Source: Variovorax sp. dw_308 (GTDB taxonomy: Bacteria; Pseudomonadota; Gammaproteobacteria; Burkholderiales; Burkholderiaceae_C). From it: 64,000 nucleotides of DNA. Positions 1 through 7,608 of the stretch are shown here, piece by piece. Every line of letters starts with the position of its first letter. The first letter of the stretch is position 1. The position numbers and the translations under genes are program-made. The notes beneath the pieces were generated by a model that ran no database searches, was not told the DNA's origin, and saw only the letters and a list, made by a program, of their open reading frames with translations. The stretch is from contig NZ_JAATOM010000016.1 in the NCBI RefSeq assembly GCF_019207085.1, positions 84,323 to 148,322 on the forward strand, read 5' to 3'.

Positions 1-1
1 C

Positions 2-640
2 CAGGTCGAGCAGGACGCCGGCGTGCGCGTCGTGGTGCTGCGCGGCACGGCCGGCGGCACCTTCTCGTCCGGTGCCGACATCGCGCAGTGGGCACCGATG
101 ACGCCGGCCCAATTCGCCGACGAATGGATCGCCCATGGCAACCGCGTCTTCCGACGCCTCGAACGCCTGCGCTGCCCCACGGTCTCGGCCATCGAAGGCA
201 TCTGCTTCGGCGGCGGACTGGAACTGGCGCTGGCCACCGACCTGCGCGTGGCCTCGGCCGCCGCCCGCCTGCGCTTTCCCGAGGTGGGCATCGGCGCGAT
301 GCCGGGCTGGGAAGGCGGCGAACGTCTCGCACGCATCGTCGGCCGCGGCCGGGCGCTCGAAGCGGTGCTGACCTGCCGCGAACTCGATGCAGCCACCGCA
401 CAGCAGTGGGGCGCACTGAATGCGGTGTGGCCCGCAACCGCTTTCGAAGCGGGGCTTGCCGGCTTCGTCGACACGCTGGCCCGCGTGTCGCCCACGGCGG
501 CACGCTGGTCCAAGGCAGCGATCGTGGGCGAGAACGCACCGGCTGCGTTCTACGCCGAGGCGGCACGCGCCGTGAAGGCCAGTGCCGACGCCGCCATCGG
601 CATCGCGGCATTCAAGGCGAAGACCACCGCCATCTTTTGA
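2..640 (+). CDS. Enoyl-CoA hydratase/isomerase (crotonase) family protein, 5' end outside window
   Basis: The frame is already open at base 2, so the start codon lies upstream; 212 codons are visible. Crotonases hydrate or isomerise acyl-CoA thioesters in the cytoplasm. The two family loops that build the oxyanion hole are present: FSSGADI near the visible N-terminus and CFGGGLELALATDLR in the middle, followed by the usual FPEVGIGAMPGWEG segment. It ends 21 bases before an aldehyde dehydrogenase gene on the same strand, with a GMC oxidoreductase after that, so it is probably part of a catabolic operon that turns an alcohol or aldehyde into an acyl-CoA. The exact substrate cannot be read from the sequence. 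Confidence 0.88.
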   Translation, partial: QVEQDAGVRVVVLRGTAGGTFSSGADIAQWAPMTPAQFADEWIAHGNRVFRRLERLRCPTVSAIEGICFGGGLELALATDLRVASAAARLRFPEVGIGAMPGWEGGERLARIVGRGRALEAVLTCRELDAATAQQWGALNAVWPATAFEAGLAGFVDTLARVSPTAARWSKAAIVGENAPAAFYAEAARAVKASADAAIGIAAFKAKTTAIF

Positions 641-661
641 ACAACAGGAGGAGACAGACTC

Positions 662-2185
662 ATGCACCACGACAACATGCACCACCACCGCCCCACGCTG
701 CCAGCCACGCCAAGGCGCTTCAGGATGTTCATCGACGGCCACTGGACCGATGGCCATGGCGACCAACTCATGACGCGCAACAGCCCCGGCCATGGCACCC
801 CAGTCGCGCAATGGCCCGCCGGCACCGCGCAGGACGCGAAGGACGCCATCCGCGCCGCCCGCACCGCCTTCGACACCGGCCCGTGGCCGCGCATGCCTGC
901 GGCGGAACGCGCCAAGGTGCTGTTCAAGGTCGCGGACCTGATCGAGCAGAACGTCGACGAACTGGGCCTCATCGAATGCCTGGAAACCGGCAAGCCCATC
1001 ACGCAGGCCAAGGGCGAGATCCGTGGCGCGGCGGATGTGTGGCGCTTCGCGGCCGGCGCCTCGCGCAGCATGGCGGGCGAGACGCTCAACAACCTCGGCG
1101 ACCGGCTGCTGGCACTGGTGCTGCGGCAGCCGCTGGGCGTGATCGGCGTCATCACGCCGTGGAACTTTCCGTTCTTCATCCTCGCCGAGCGCCTGCCCTT
1201 CCTGCTGGCCGCCGGATGCACGGCCGTCGTCAAGCCTTCGGAAGCCACCAGCGGCACGACGCTTCGCCTCGGTGAACTGCTGCAGCAGGCAGGCTTGCCC
1301 GATGGCGTGGTCAACCTGGTGAGCGGGCACGGCGCGGACGTGGGCCAGGTCATCCTCGACAGCGACCGGGTCGACATGGTGTCGGTCACCGGCTCGACCG
1401 CTACGGGCCGCAAGGCCATCCAGGCATCGGTCGGCAACATCAAGAAGCTCGGGCTGGAACTGGGCGGCAAGAACCCGCACATCGTGTTCGCGGACGCCAA
1501 CCTCGACGATGCGGCCGATGGCGTGGCTTTTGCGATGTCCTTCAACGCCGGCCAGTGCTGCGTCGGTGCGAGCCGGCTGGTGGCGCATCGCTCGATCGCC
1601 GCGGCGTTCACCCAGAAGCTCGCGGCCAAGTTGAGCCGCATCGTGGTCGGCGATCCGCTCGACCCGGCCACGCAGGTCGGCGCGCTGTTCGACGAGGCCC
1701 ACATGCGCAAGGTGCTGTCATACGTCGAAGGCGGCGTTGCGCTCGGCGCGACCGTGGTGCACGGCGGCGGGCGTACCGGCTGCGACAAGGGCTGGTTCGT
1801 GCAGCCCACGCTGCTCACCAACGTCACGCCGGAGATGCCGCTGCTGCGCGACGAGATTTTCGGCCCGGTGTTGGCCGTGATCCCCTTCGACAGCTACGAA
1901 GACGCGATCCGCATCGCGAACGACACCGAGTTCGGCCTGTCGGCCTCGATCTGGACGCAGGATGTCACCCTGGCCCTGCGCACGATGCGCGAAGTGCAGG
2001 CGGGCCGTGTGTGGATCAACACCACGTTGGACAATGGCCCCGAAGCGCCGATGGGCGGCATGAAGCAATCTGGCCTGGGCCGGGATGCAGGACTGGCCGG
2101 CATCGAGGAATACACCGAGGTCAAGACGGCGCACATCAACCTGCAGCCGCGCACTCACTGGATTGGAGCGGGCGATGGACTATGA
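662..2185 (+). CDS. NAD(P)-dependent aldehyde dehydrogenase
   Basis: This 507-residue protein has full ALDH-superfamily length and should oxidise an aldehyde to the acid with NAD(P)+ in the cytoplasm. The cofactor-fold segment GVITPWNFPFF is followed by GSTATG, the general base E266 in LELGGKNP, and the catalytic cysteine C300 in FNAGQCCVGASR. The start at 662 is chosen because an AGGAGG-like site lies about ten bases upstream; the His-rich first residues (MHHDNMHHH) are unusual, and a start at the downstream Met of RFRMFIDG would also fit the family. The stop codon overlaps the start of the following GMC oxidoreductase by 11 bases, so the two are probably translationally coupled and act in sequence on an alcohol. 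Confidence 0.93.
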   Translation: MHHDNMHHHRPTLPATPRRFRMFIDGHWTDGHGDQLMTRNSPGHGTPVAQWPAGTAQDAKDAIRAARTAFDTGPWPRMPAAERAKVLFKVADLIEQNVDELGLIECLETGKPITQAKGEIRGAADVWRFAAGASRSMAGETLNNLGDRLLALVLRQPLGVIGVITPWNFPFFILAERLPFLLAAGCTAVVKPSEATSGTTLRLGELLQQAGLPDGVVNLVSGHGADVGQVILDSDRVDMVSVTGSTATGRKAIQASVGNIKKLGLELGGKNPHIVFADANLDDAADGVAFAMSFNAGQCCVGASRLVAHRSIAAAFTQKLAAKLSRIVVGDPLDPATQVGALFDEAHMRKVLSYVEGGVALGATVVHGGGRTGCDKGWFVQPTLLTNVTPEMPLLRDEIFGPVLAVIPFDSYEDAIRIANDTEFGLSASIWTQDVTLALRTMREVQAGRVWINTTLDNGPEAPMGGMKQSGLGRDAGLAGIEEYTEVKTAHINLQPRTHWIGAGDGL

Positions 2186-3836
2186 CTACATCGTGGTTGG
2201 CGGTGGTTCCGCAGGCTGCGCGCTGGCCGCACGACTCTCGGAAGACGCCGACGTCAAGGTGCTGCTGCTGGAAGCCGGCCCGCGCGACAGCAGCCCCTGG
2301 ATCCACATGCCGGTCGGCTTCTACAAGATGACCGCCGGCCCCATGACCTGGGGCCTGAAGACCGCGCCGCAACGCCATGCGATGAACCGCGAGATCCCTT
2401 ATGCGCAAGCGCGCGTGCTGGGCGGCGGCGGCTCGATCAATGCGGAGGTGTTCACGCGCGGTTGCGCGCAGGACTACGACGCGTGGGCCGATGAGTTCGG
2501 CTGCGCCGGCTGGTCCTTCGCGGATCTGCTGCCGCTGTTCCGGCGCTCCGAGGACAACGACACGCTCTCAGGCCCGCTGCACGGCATCGGCGGACCGCTG
2601 GGTGTGTCCAACGGCGCGCCGCATCGGATGACGCAGGCTTTCGTGCAGGCCTGCCAGCAGATGGGCATGCCCTACAACCCGGACTTCAACGGCGCGACGC
2701 AGGAAGGCACCGGCGCCTACCAGACCACGACGCGAAACGGCAAGCGCTGTTCCGCGGCGGTGGGCTACCTGCGGCCTGCGCTCGGGCGGCGCAACCTCTC
2801 GGTGAAGACCGGCGCATTGATCAATCGCGTCGTAATCGAGCAGAGCCGCGCGGTGGGTGTCGAAGTGGTCGAGGCTGGCCGGCCGACCATCGTGCGAGCC
2901 GCCCGCGAAGTGCTGGTGACGGCGGGCGCCATCGGCTCGCCCAAGCTGATGCTGCTGTCGGGCATCGGTCCGGCCGACCAGCTGCGCGCGCTCGGCATCG
3001 ACGTAATGGCAGACCGGCCCGAAATGGGCCAGAACCTGCACGATCACTTCGGCATCGACATCGTCTACGAACTCAACGGCCCGCACAGCTTCGACAAGTA
3101 CGCCAAGCCGCACTGGATGGCCTGGGCCGGCTTGCAGTACGCGCTGTTCAGGAGGGGGCCGGTGGCGTCCAACATCGTCGAAGGCGGCGCCTTCTGGTAC
3201 GCCGACCGGAACGAGCCCACGCCCGACCTGCAGTTCCACTTCCTGGTCGGCGCGGGCGTGGAGGCGGGCGTGCCGAAGATCGAATCCGGCTCGGGCGTGA
3301 CGCTGAACTCCTACGCAGTGCGTCCGCATGCGCGTGGCTCGGTCTCGCTCGGCAGCGCCGATCCGCGCGCCATGCCTGTCGTCGATCCGAACTTCCTCGG
3401 CGACGAGCGCGACGTGAAGACCTCCGCGGAAGGCGTGCGCATCAGCCGCGAGATCTTCCGGCAATCGGCGCTCGCAAAGTACATCCGCAAGGAGCACTTT
3501 CCCGGCGATCGCGTGTCGACCACGGCCGACCTCGAGACCTATGCGCGCCAGTTCGGCCGCACCTCCTACCATCCGGTAGGAACCTGCCGCATGGGCGGTG
3601 ATGCGGCCTCCGTGGTCGACCCGGAGTTGCGAGTCAGGGGCATCGAAGGCTTGCGTATCTGCGACAGCTCGGTGATGCCGCGGCTGGTCAGCTCCAACAC
3701 CAACGCGCCGTCGATCGTGATCGGGGAGAAGGCGGCGGAACTGATTCGCGGTGGTGGGTCAGCGGCTCGTCGGGTGGCCGCGGTTCGCGCGCAGCCGGTG
3801 GTGATGGTTTCGCGTGAAGCGGCGACGGTGAATTGA
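2175..3836 (+). CDS. GMC-family FAD-dependent alcohol oxidoreductase (choline dehydrogenase-like)
   Basis: The 553-residue protein is a flavin alcohol dehydrogenase/oxidase of the glucose-methanol-choline family. It opens with the FAD dinucleotide fold: GGGSAG at residues 9-14 and the ribose-binding Glu at E33 in LLLEAG. The C-terminal half carries YHPVGTCRMG with H466 and then N510 in NTNAPS, the His/Asn catalytic pair at the spacing seen in choline oxidase. I chose the ATG at 2175 because the flavin fold starts immediately after it; an upstream in-frame start would overlap most of the previous gene's end. Together with the preceding aldehyde dehydrogenase it would give alcohol to aldehyde to acid. 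A roughly 30-residue Arg/Val-rich tail after the family core is atypical. The substrate is unknown. Confidence 0.9.
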   Translation: MDYDYIVVGGGSAGCALAARLSEDADVKVLLLEAGPRDSSPWIHMPVGFYKMTAGPMTWGLKTAPQRHAMNREIPYAQARVLGGGGSINAEVFTRGCAQDYDAWADEFGCAGWSFADLLPLFRRSEDNDTLSGPLHGIGGPLGVSNGAPHRMTQAFVQACQQMGMPYNPDFNGATQEGTGAYQTTTRNGKRCSAAVGYLRPALGRRNLSVKTGALINRVVIEQSRAVGVEVVEAGRPTIVRAAREVLVTAGAIGSPKLMLLSGIGPADQLRALGIDVMADRPEMGQNLHDHFGIDIVYELNGPHSFDKYAKPHWMAWAGLQYALFRRGPVASNIVEGGAFWYADRNEPTPDLQFHFLVGAGVEAGVPKIESGSGVTLNSYAVRPHARGSVSLGSADPRAMPVVDPNFLGDERDVKTSAEGVRISREIFRQSALAKYIRKEHFPGDRVSTTADLETYARQFGRTSYHPVGTCRMGGDAASVVDPELRVRGIEGLRICDSSVMPRLVSSNTNAPSIVIGEKAAELIRGGGSAARRVAAVRAQPVVMVSREAATVN

Positions 3837-4145
3837 GTCCTGCCACGGCGTCAGCGCCGAACTCCATGCAAGCAGTGTCAGTCTTCTTCACCCGGCAGCG
3901 TGAAGCTGGAGTGCAGCCGCAGACAGGATTCGACCCCGCCGCATCCACGTGCCGCGAACCTGCAGCAGATCTACGCCGACTTCGGTCAAGGCATACGAAG
4001 ACACCCACACCCTCGCGATGGCTTTCGGCGCACCAGGCTGAGTTCCTGGCAGCGCGGGGCCTGCCCCCGCGGCGAGTCGGCTCCAGGTGCCCGCCCTGAA
4101 TGATGCGCACCAACTTGCAGCGCCTGCACCACCAGTAGGCCAATC
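3837..4145. other. Non-coding gap before amtB
   Basis: No credible gene is visible here: the short open frames lack ribosome sites and recognisable domains. Near its right end two GCACCA half-sites occur (about 4106-4111 and 4125-4130). These resemble halves of NtrC enhancers (GCACCA-N5-TGGTGC), but neither has a good second half, so they are only candidates for activator binding ahead of the sigma-54-like promoter. Confidence 0.5.
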
Positions 4146-4162
4146 CGGCACCAATATTGCTT
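4146..4162 (+). promoter_or_regulatory. Sigma-54 (RpoN) promoter for amtB
   Basis: GGCACCAATATTGC at 4147-4160 fits the -24/-12 rule exactly: GG, ten bases, GC. It also matches the extended consensus (T)GGCAC-N5-TTGC, missing only the leading T. Transcription would start near 4171, giving a leader of about 60 bases before the amtB ATG at 4233. Ammonium transporter genes are classically NtrC/RpoN-controlled, so position and function agree. Confidence 0.72.
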
Positions 4163-4232
4163 TCGCGTTGATCCATGCGCCGGCAAAGGCCGGCAATGCA
4201 CCAACATAAGCAGTATTGGGAGCACGCCTTTA

Positions 4233-5435
4233 ATGGATGCACTACATCGGGGCGCAGACGCGCTGTTCATTCTTCTCGGCGCGATCATGGTCCTGGCGAT
4301 GCACGCGGGGTTCGCCTTCCTGGAACTCGGCACTGTCCGCAAGAAGAACCAGGTCAATGCACTGGTCAAGATCCTGGTCGACTTCTCGGTGTCGACGGTG
4401 GTCTACTTCCTGGTCGGCTACGGGGTCGCCTACGGCGCGCATTTCTTCGTCGGCGCCGATGAGCTGGCTCAACAGAACGGCTACGAGCTGGTGAAGTTCT
4501 TCTTCCTGCTGACCTTCGCCGCCGCCATCCCCGCGATCATTTCGGGCGGCATTGCGGAACGTGCGAAGTTCTGGCCGCAACTCATCGCGACGGCGGTCAT
4601 CGTCGGCTTGGTGTACCCCTTGTACGAAGGCATTGCCTGGAACAAGGCGCTGGGCATCCAGGCCTGGATCGAATCGGCGACCGGGCACCCGTTCCACGAC
4701 TTTGCGGGCTCGGTGGTCGTGCATGCGGTGGGCGGATGGCTGGCACTGCCGGCGGTCCTGCTGCTCGGCGCGCGCCGCAACCGCTACCGCGGCGATGGAT
4801 CGCTCAGCGCGCATCCGCCCTCGAACATCCCCTTCCTGGCGCTTGGCGCGTGGGTGCTGTGCGTGGGCTGGTTCGGCTTCAATGTCATGAGTGCGCAGAG
4901 CATCGACAAGATCTCCGGGCTGGTGGCGGTCAACTCGCTGATGGCGATGGTGGGCGGCACACTGGCGGCGCTGGCGCTCGGCAAGAACGACCCGGGCTTC
5001 GTCTACAACGGGCCGCTGGCCGGGCTGGTCGCAGTGTGCGCGGGCTCCGACCTGATGCACCCCATCGGTGCCCTCGTGGTCGGAGGTGTGGCGGGCGCGA
5101 TCTTCGTCTACATGTTCACACTGACGCAGAACAAGTGGAAGATCGACGACGTGCTGGGCGTCTGGCCCCTGCACGGCCTGTGCGGCACCTGGGGCGGTGT
5201 CGCCGCCGGCATTTTTGGCCAGCGGGCGCTGGGTGGGATCGGCGGCGTCAGCCTTGTCGCGCAGCTCATCGGCGTGGCGATCGGCGTCGCCTGGGCCTTC
5301 GTGGCGGGCCTGGCCGTCTACGGCACGCTGAAGCGCACGACGGGCTTGCGGCTGTCGCAGGAAGAGGAATACGACGGCGCAGACCTGTCGATCCACCACG
5401 TGAGCGCCACGCCGGAGCGCGAAGTCAACTGGTGA
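4233..5435 (+). CDS. amtB: Ammonium transporter, Amt family
   Basis: This 400-residue integral membrane protein moves ammonium across the inner membrane. It is hydrophobic throughout, with about eleven membrane spans by eye, and begins directly with the first span (ALFILLGAIMVLAMHAGFAF) without the cleaved signal peptide of the E. coli protein. The twin pore histidines are recognisable as H164 in VVVHAVGGW and H314 in WPLHGLCGTWGG. Their spacing of 150 residues is the same as in E. coli AmtB (168 and 318). The cytoplasmic tail is short. No PII gene (glnK/glnB) is adjacent, although amtB is often paired with one. The upstream RpoN-type promoter implies induction under nitrogen limitation. Confidence 0.95.
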   Translation: MDALHRGADALFILLGAIMVLAMHAGFAFLELGTVRKKNQVNALVKILVDFSVSTVVYFLVGYGVAYGAHFFVGADELAQQNGYELVKFFFLLTFAAAIPAIISGGIAERAKFWPQLIATAVIVGLVYPLYEGIAWNKALGIQAWIESATGHPFHDFAGSVVVHAVGGWLALPAVLLLGARRNRYRGDGSLSAHPPSNIPFLALGAWVLCVGWFGFNVMSAQSIDKISGLVAVNSLMAMVGGTLAALALGKNDPGFVYNGPLAGLVAVCAGSDLMHPIGALVVGGVAGAIFVYMFTLTQNKWKIDDVLGVWPLHGLCGTWGGVAAGIFGQRALGGIGGVSLVAQLIGVAIGVAWAFVAGLAVYGTLKRTTGLRLSQEEEYDGADLSIHHVSATPEREVNW

Positions 5436-5450
5436 CGCAATCTGCTCGGC

Positions 5451-5624
5451 CTAGAAACGACCTGCCGCCCGCCGGACGACCACCGGCGTCTTGACGGCCG
5501 CCTTATCGCCCTTGGGGGCCGTCGACCCTGTCCTCGGTGCTCGCTTGGCAGGCTTGCGCCGCCCCTTGAGAGACTCGATCAGGGAAATCGCTTCCTTGTC
5601 GAACTTCGCGTTGTCGTCGGGCAT
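5451..5624 (-). CDS. Small basic protein of unknown function (57 aa)
   Basis: I do not recognise this protein. It has 57 residues; the first 20 look like a short amphipathic helix (KFDKEAISLIESLKGRR) and the rest is rich in Lys, Arg, Ala and Pro and probably disordered. The start at 5624 is supported by a GGAGG site five bases upstream. It is convergent with amtB, leaving only 15 bases between the two stop codons. The basic tail could bind nucleic acid, but that is only a guess from composition. Confidence 0.6.
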   Translation of the reverse strand: MPDDNAKFDKEAISLIESLKGRRKPAKRAPRTGSTAPKGDKAAVKTPVVVRRAAGRF

Positions 5625-5776
5625 GGTCGCCTCCGGAGGATGCGGGGTGGCAATCTTAGGACCACGGCGATTTCGCCGCGGCGCGCTGGTTTGAGGGCCT
5701 GCGTCACGGTCCTTGTCGATGCGGCCACGGCTGTCTATGCTCGCGCATTCGTACCTGCCGCAGAGGTATCTGCAAC

Positions 5777-6448
5777 ATGAGCAAATCGAACAACATTGCG
5801 TTCCATGGCTCGAAGGCAACACCGGATGAGTTGCGAACGCTCGGCGGCATCCTGCCGCGGGTGGGATGGAAGAAGCCGGAATTGGCTCAACGCGTCGCGG
5901 CCTTGCCCGCGGACCTCCAGAACCGCATCTTTTCGCTCGTCGGCCCCGTGCTGCGCGGGAACCCCTCTGCGAGAAAGGGAGGCACCGGAGATGCGGATCC
6001 CGACCTCTCCGTGAGCTTGACGTGGAATGCGAAGGTCGCGTGTTTCTTTCCACCGACGGCGATTCATGTCTACATGTACCTCGTGGACACCAGCAATCTG
6101 CGCTACCTGAACGTGGACGAATTCGCCGCTCGCTGCGGCGTCAATCGGCAGTACATGAAGGAAATTGCCACATCGAATGTGCGGTTCACCCAGATCATGG
6201 GCTATTGCATCGTGACCCGCCGCGCTCCGCCGCGCGACCTTGAATCGATCATCGTCCATCAAATGGAAGTGCTGATCGGCCCGTACTTCCAGTTGAACGG
6301 TGGAGACGACACCGGATACAAGGAGCTTCTGGCGGCCACGAAGGGGCAATTCAAGGTCGCCGAAAGTATCGTGGGCACGTTTCACACGATGGATTCCCTC
6401 GATGCACCGAAGAAGAAGGATCCAAACTTGAAGAACCCGTATCTGTGA
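5777..6448 (+). CDS. Hypothetical protein (223 aa)
   Basis: No family is recognised. The protein is soluble, without a signal peptide or membrane spans. Its middle contains SVSLTWNAKVACFFPPTAI and MYLVDTSNLRYLNVDEFAA, which read like a folded alpha/beta domain, and it ends in a Lys-rich tail (APKKKDPNLKNPYL). The ATG at 5777 has an AGAGG site upstream. It stands alone, divergent from the small basic gene at 5451-5624. Coding potential is judged from an uninterrupted frame with third-position GC bias and plausible protein composition. Confidence 0.6.
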   Translation: MSKSNNIAFHGSKATPDELRTLGGILPRVGWKKPELAQRVAALPADLQNRIFSLVGPVLRGNPSARKGGTGDADPDLSVSLTWNAKVACFFPPTAIHVYMYLVDTSNLRYLNVDEFAARCGVNRQYMKEIATSNVRFTQIMGYCIVTRRAPPRDLESIIVHQMEVLIGPYFQLNGGDDTGYKELLAATKGQFKVAESIVGTFHTMDSLDAPKKKDPNLKNPYL

Positions 6449-6515
6449 CCTGGCCCGGGTTCAGCGGTCGTTGTCGCTAGGTCCAGTCGTTGCTTATGCC
6501 GGAAGGAGTGCGTCG

Positions 6516-7250
6516 ATGAACATGAACAGGATCGCGCCGGTCGCTGCGCTGTGCATCGTGCTCGCCACGCTCGGCTTGTCGACGCAGGCGGCGAGCGACA
6601 CAGGCGCCACGCAGCGCGTCATCGCGGCCGTGGATCTGGTCCAGCAGCTCGATCTCTCCAACACCGACTACGCGCACGGGCAGGGCAGCGTGTCGTGGAC
6701 CGGCGTCGTGGCGTCGCACACCGATTGCTCGGGCTTCATCGACCATCTGCTGATGCATGTCGATGGCTACTCGGCCGATGACTTCAAGCGCTGGTTCGGC
6801 AGCCGGCGCCCCACCGCCGAGCGCTACCACGACGCGGTCCTCGAGGGCCGCGGCTTCGTTGCCCTCGCCGCCGTCAGCGACCTGCAACCTGGCGATGTGA
6901 TCGCGGTCAAGTACCTCACCCGACACGACAACACGGGCCACATCATGATGGTCGTGAACGCGCCGACGAAGATGAGCGGGACGAAGCCGTTCGTGATCGG
7001 CACCGACCAATGGGCGGTCGATGTCATCGACAGTTCGGAGTCCGGCCACGGCCCGACCGACACGCGCCACAAGCGGGGCGCCGACGGGCATGACCACGAT
7101 GGCCTTGGGCGCGGGGTGTTCAGGCTCTACACCGGATCGCATGGCGAAGTGGCGGGCTTTGCCTGGAGCACCCTCGCCGCGTCCCGCTTCATCGCGCCCG
7201 ACGATGAGCATGCGGTGCTCGGTCGATTCATTCCGCACTTCCGGCCGTAG
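6516..7250 (+). CDS. Exported NlpC/P60-like (papain-fold) cysteine hydrolase candidate
   Basis: The 244-residue product starts with a clear Sec signal (MNMNRIAPVAALCIVLATLG, likely cut after TQA), so it acts in the periplasm or outside. The mature part has TDCSGFI with C71, a segment LQPGDVIAVKY, and GHIMMVV with H142. Cys followed by Gly-Asp and then Gly-His is the order of NlpC/P60 and related papain-fold peptidoglycan hydrolases. A later His/Asp-rich stretch (DGHDHDGLG) is unusual. The ATG at 6516 has GGAAGGAG seven bases before it; an upstream TTG would add residues that break the signal peptide. The fold assignment rests on motifs only, so the activity is inferred. Confidence 0.6.
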   Translation: MNMNRIAPVAALCIVLATLGLSTQAASDTGATQRVIAAVDLVQQLDLSNTDYAHGQGSVSWTGVVASHTDCSGFIDHLLMHVDGYSADDFKRWFGSRRPTAERYHDAVLEGRGFVALAAVSDLQPGDVIAVKYLTRHDNTGHIMMVVNAPTKMSGTKPFVIGTDQWAVDVIDSSESGHGPTDTRHKRGADGHDHDGLGRGVFRLYTGSHGEVAGFAWSTLAASRFIAPDDEHAVLGRFIPHFRP

Positions 7251-7326
7251 CTGACGGCTGTCGGCCGACGGCCGACGGCCGACGGCCGACGGTTGACGGT
7301 TGACGGTTGACGCCTGAGGCTGACGG
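7251..7326. repeat. Heptanucleotide tandem repeat (NNGACGG)
   Basis: Starting at the stop codon of the preceding gene, a 7-base unit is repeated about ten times: CTGACGG, CTGTCGG, four perfect CCGACGG units (7265-7292), two TTGACGG units (7293-7306), then degenerate copies. All copies share GACGG. It is too short-period for CRISPR and lies outside coding sequence, as expected for a slipped-strand microsatellite. Confidence 0.85.
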
Positions 7327-7494
7327 ATGGCTGCCGGCTGCGTCCGGCACCCCTCCTGAACCGCGTGATCGCCAGCCAGATGGTCCGCGCAATTCCCCGG
7401 CCGCGTCCCCCACGTGGCTAGGCGAACGCTCGTCTTCACGGCGCATCGACTGCGTTCCGCCTCGGGCTTCAAAAGCGCCCACGCCCTCAAATAA

Positions 7495-7523
7495 CCAATA
7501 GGTTACTAGGCTAAACCCTATGG
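7495..7523. promoter_or_regulatory. Imperfect inverted repeat upstream of the CUT2 transporter operon
   Basis: CCAATAGGTT (7495-7504) and AACCCTATGG (7514-7523) form a dyad with 8 of 10 positions paired around a 9-base centre. It lies about 85 bases before the binding-protein gene. A related stretch beginning AATAACCA recurs near 7547 and also runs into GTTAC. This is a reasonable operator candidate for the TetR-family regulator at 12326, but nothing in the sequence ties the two together directly. The rest of the gap 7327-7608 shows nothing else recognisable. Confidence 0.4.
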
Positions 7524-7608
7524 ACGAACCCTTTCCACAGGACAACAATAACCATCCAGTTAGTTACTTCATTGGCAACCGGCAGCCCAACCTCAAGGAG
7601 ACAAACCC

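Noticed and set aside
88..1275. A 395-codon plus-strand frame overlapping the crotonase and aldehyde dehydrogenase genes
   Set aside because: The translation is an Arg/Pro/His-rich frame-shifted shadow, while the overlapping frames carry intact enzyme motifs.
3833..4242. Small genes in the gap before amtB
   Set aside because: Several short frames exist on both strands, but none has a ribosome site or a plausible protein; the sigma-54 promoter near the right end better explains the conserved part.
4242..5399. A 385-codon minus-strand frame covering amtB
   Set aside because: It is antisense to a highly conserved transporter and has shadow-type composition (His, Asp, Arg, Gln).
7251..7326. Possible CRISPR array
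   Set aside because: The units are 7 bases with no spacers, so it is a simple tandem repeat.
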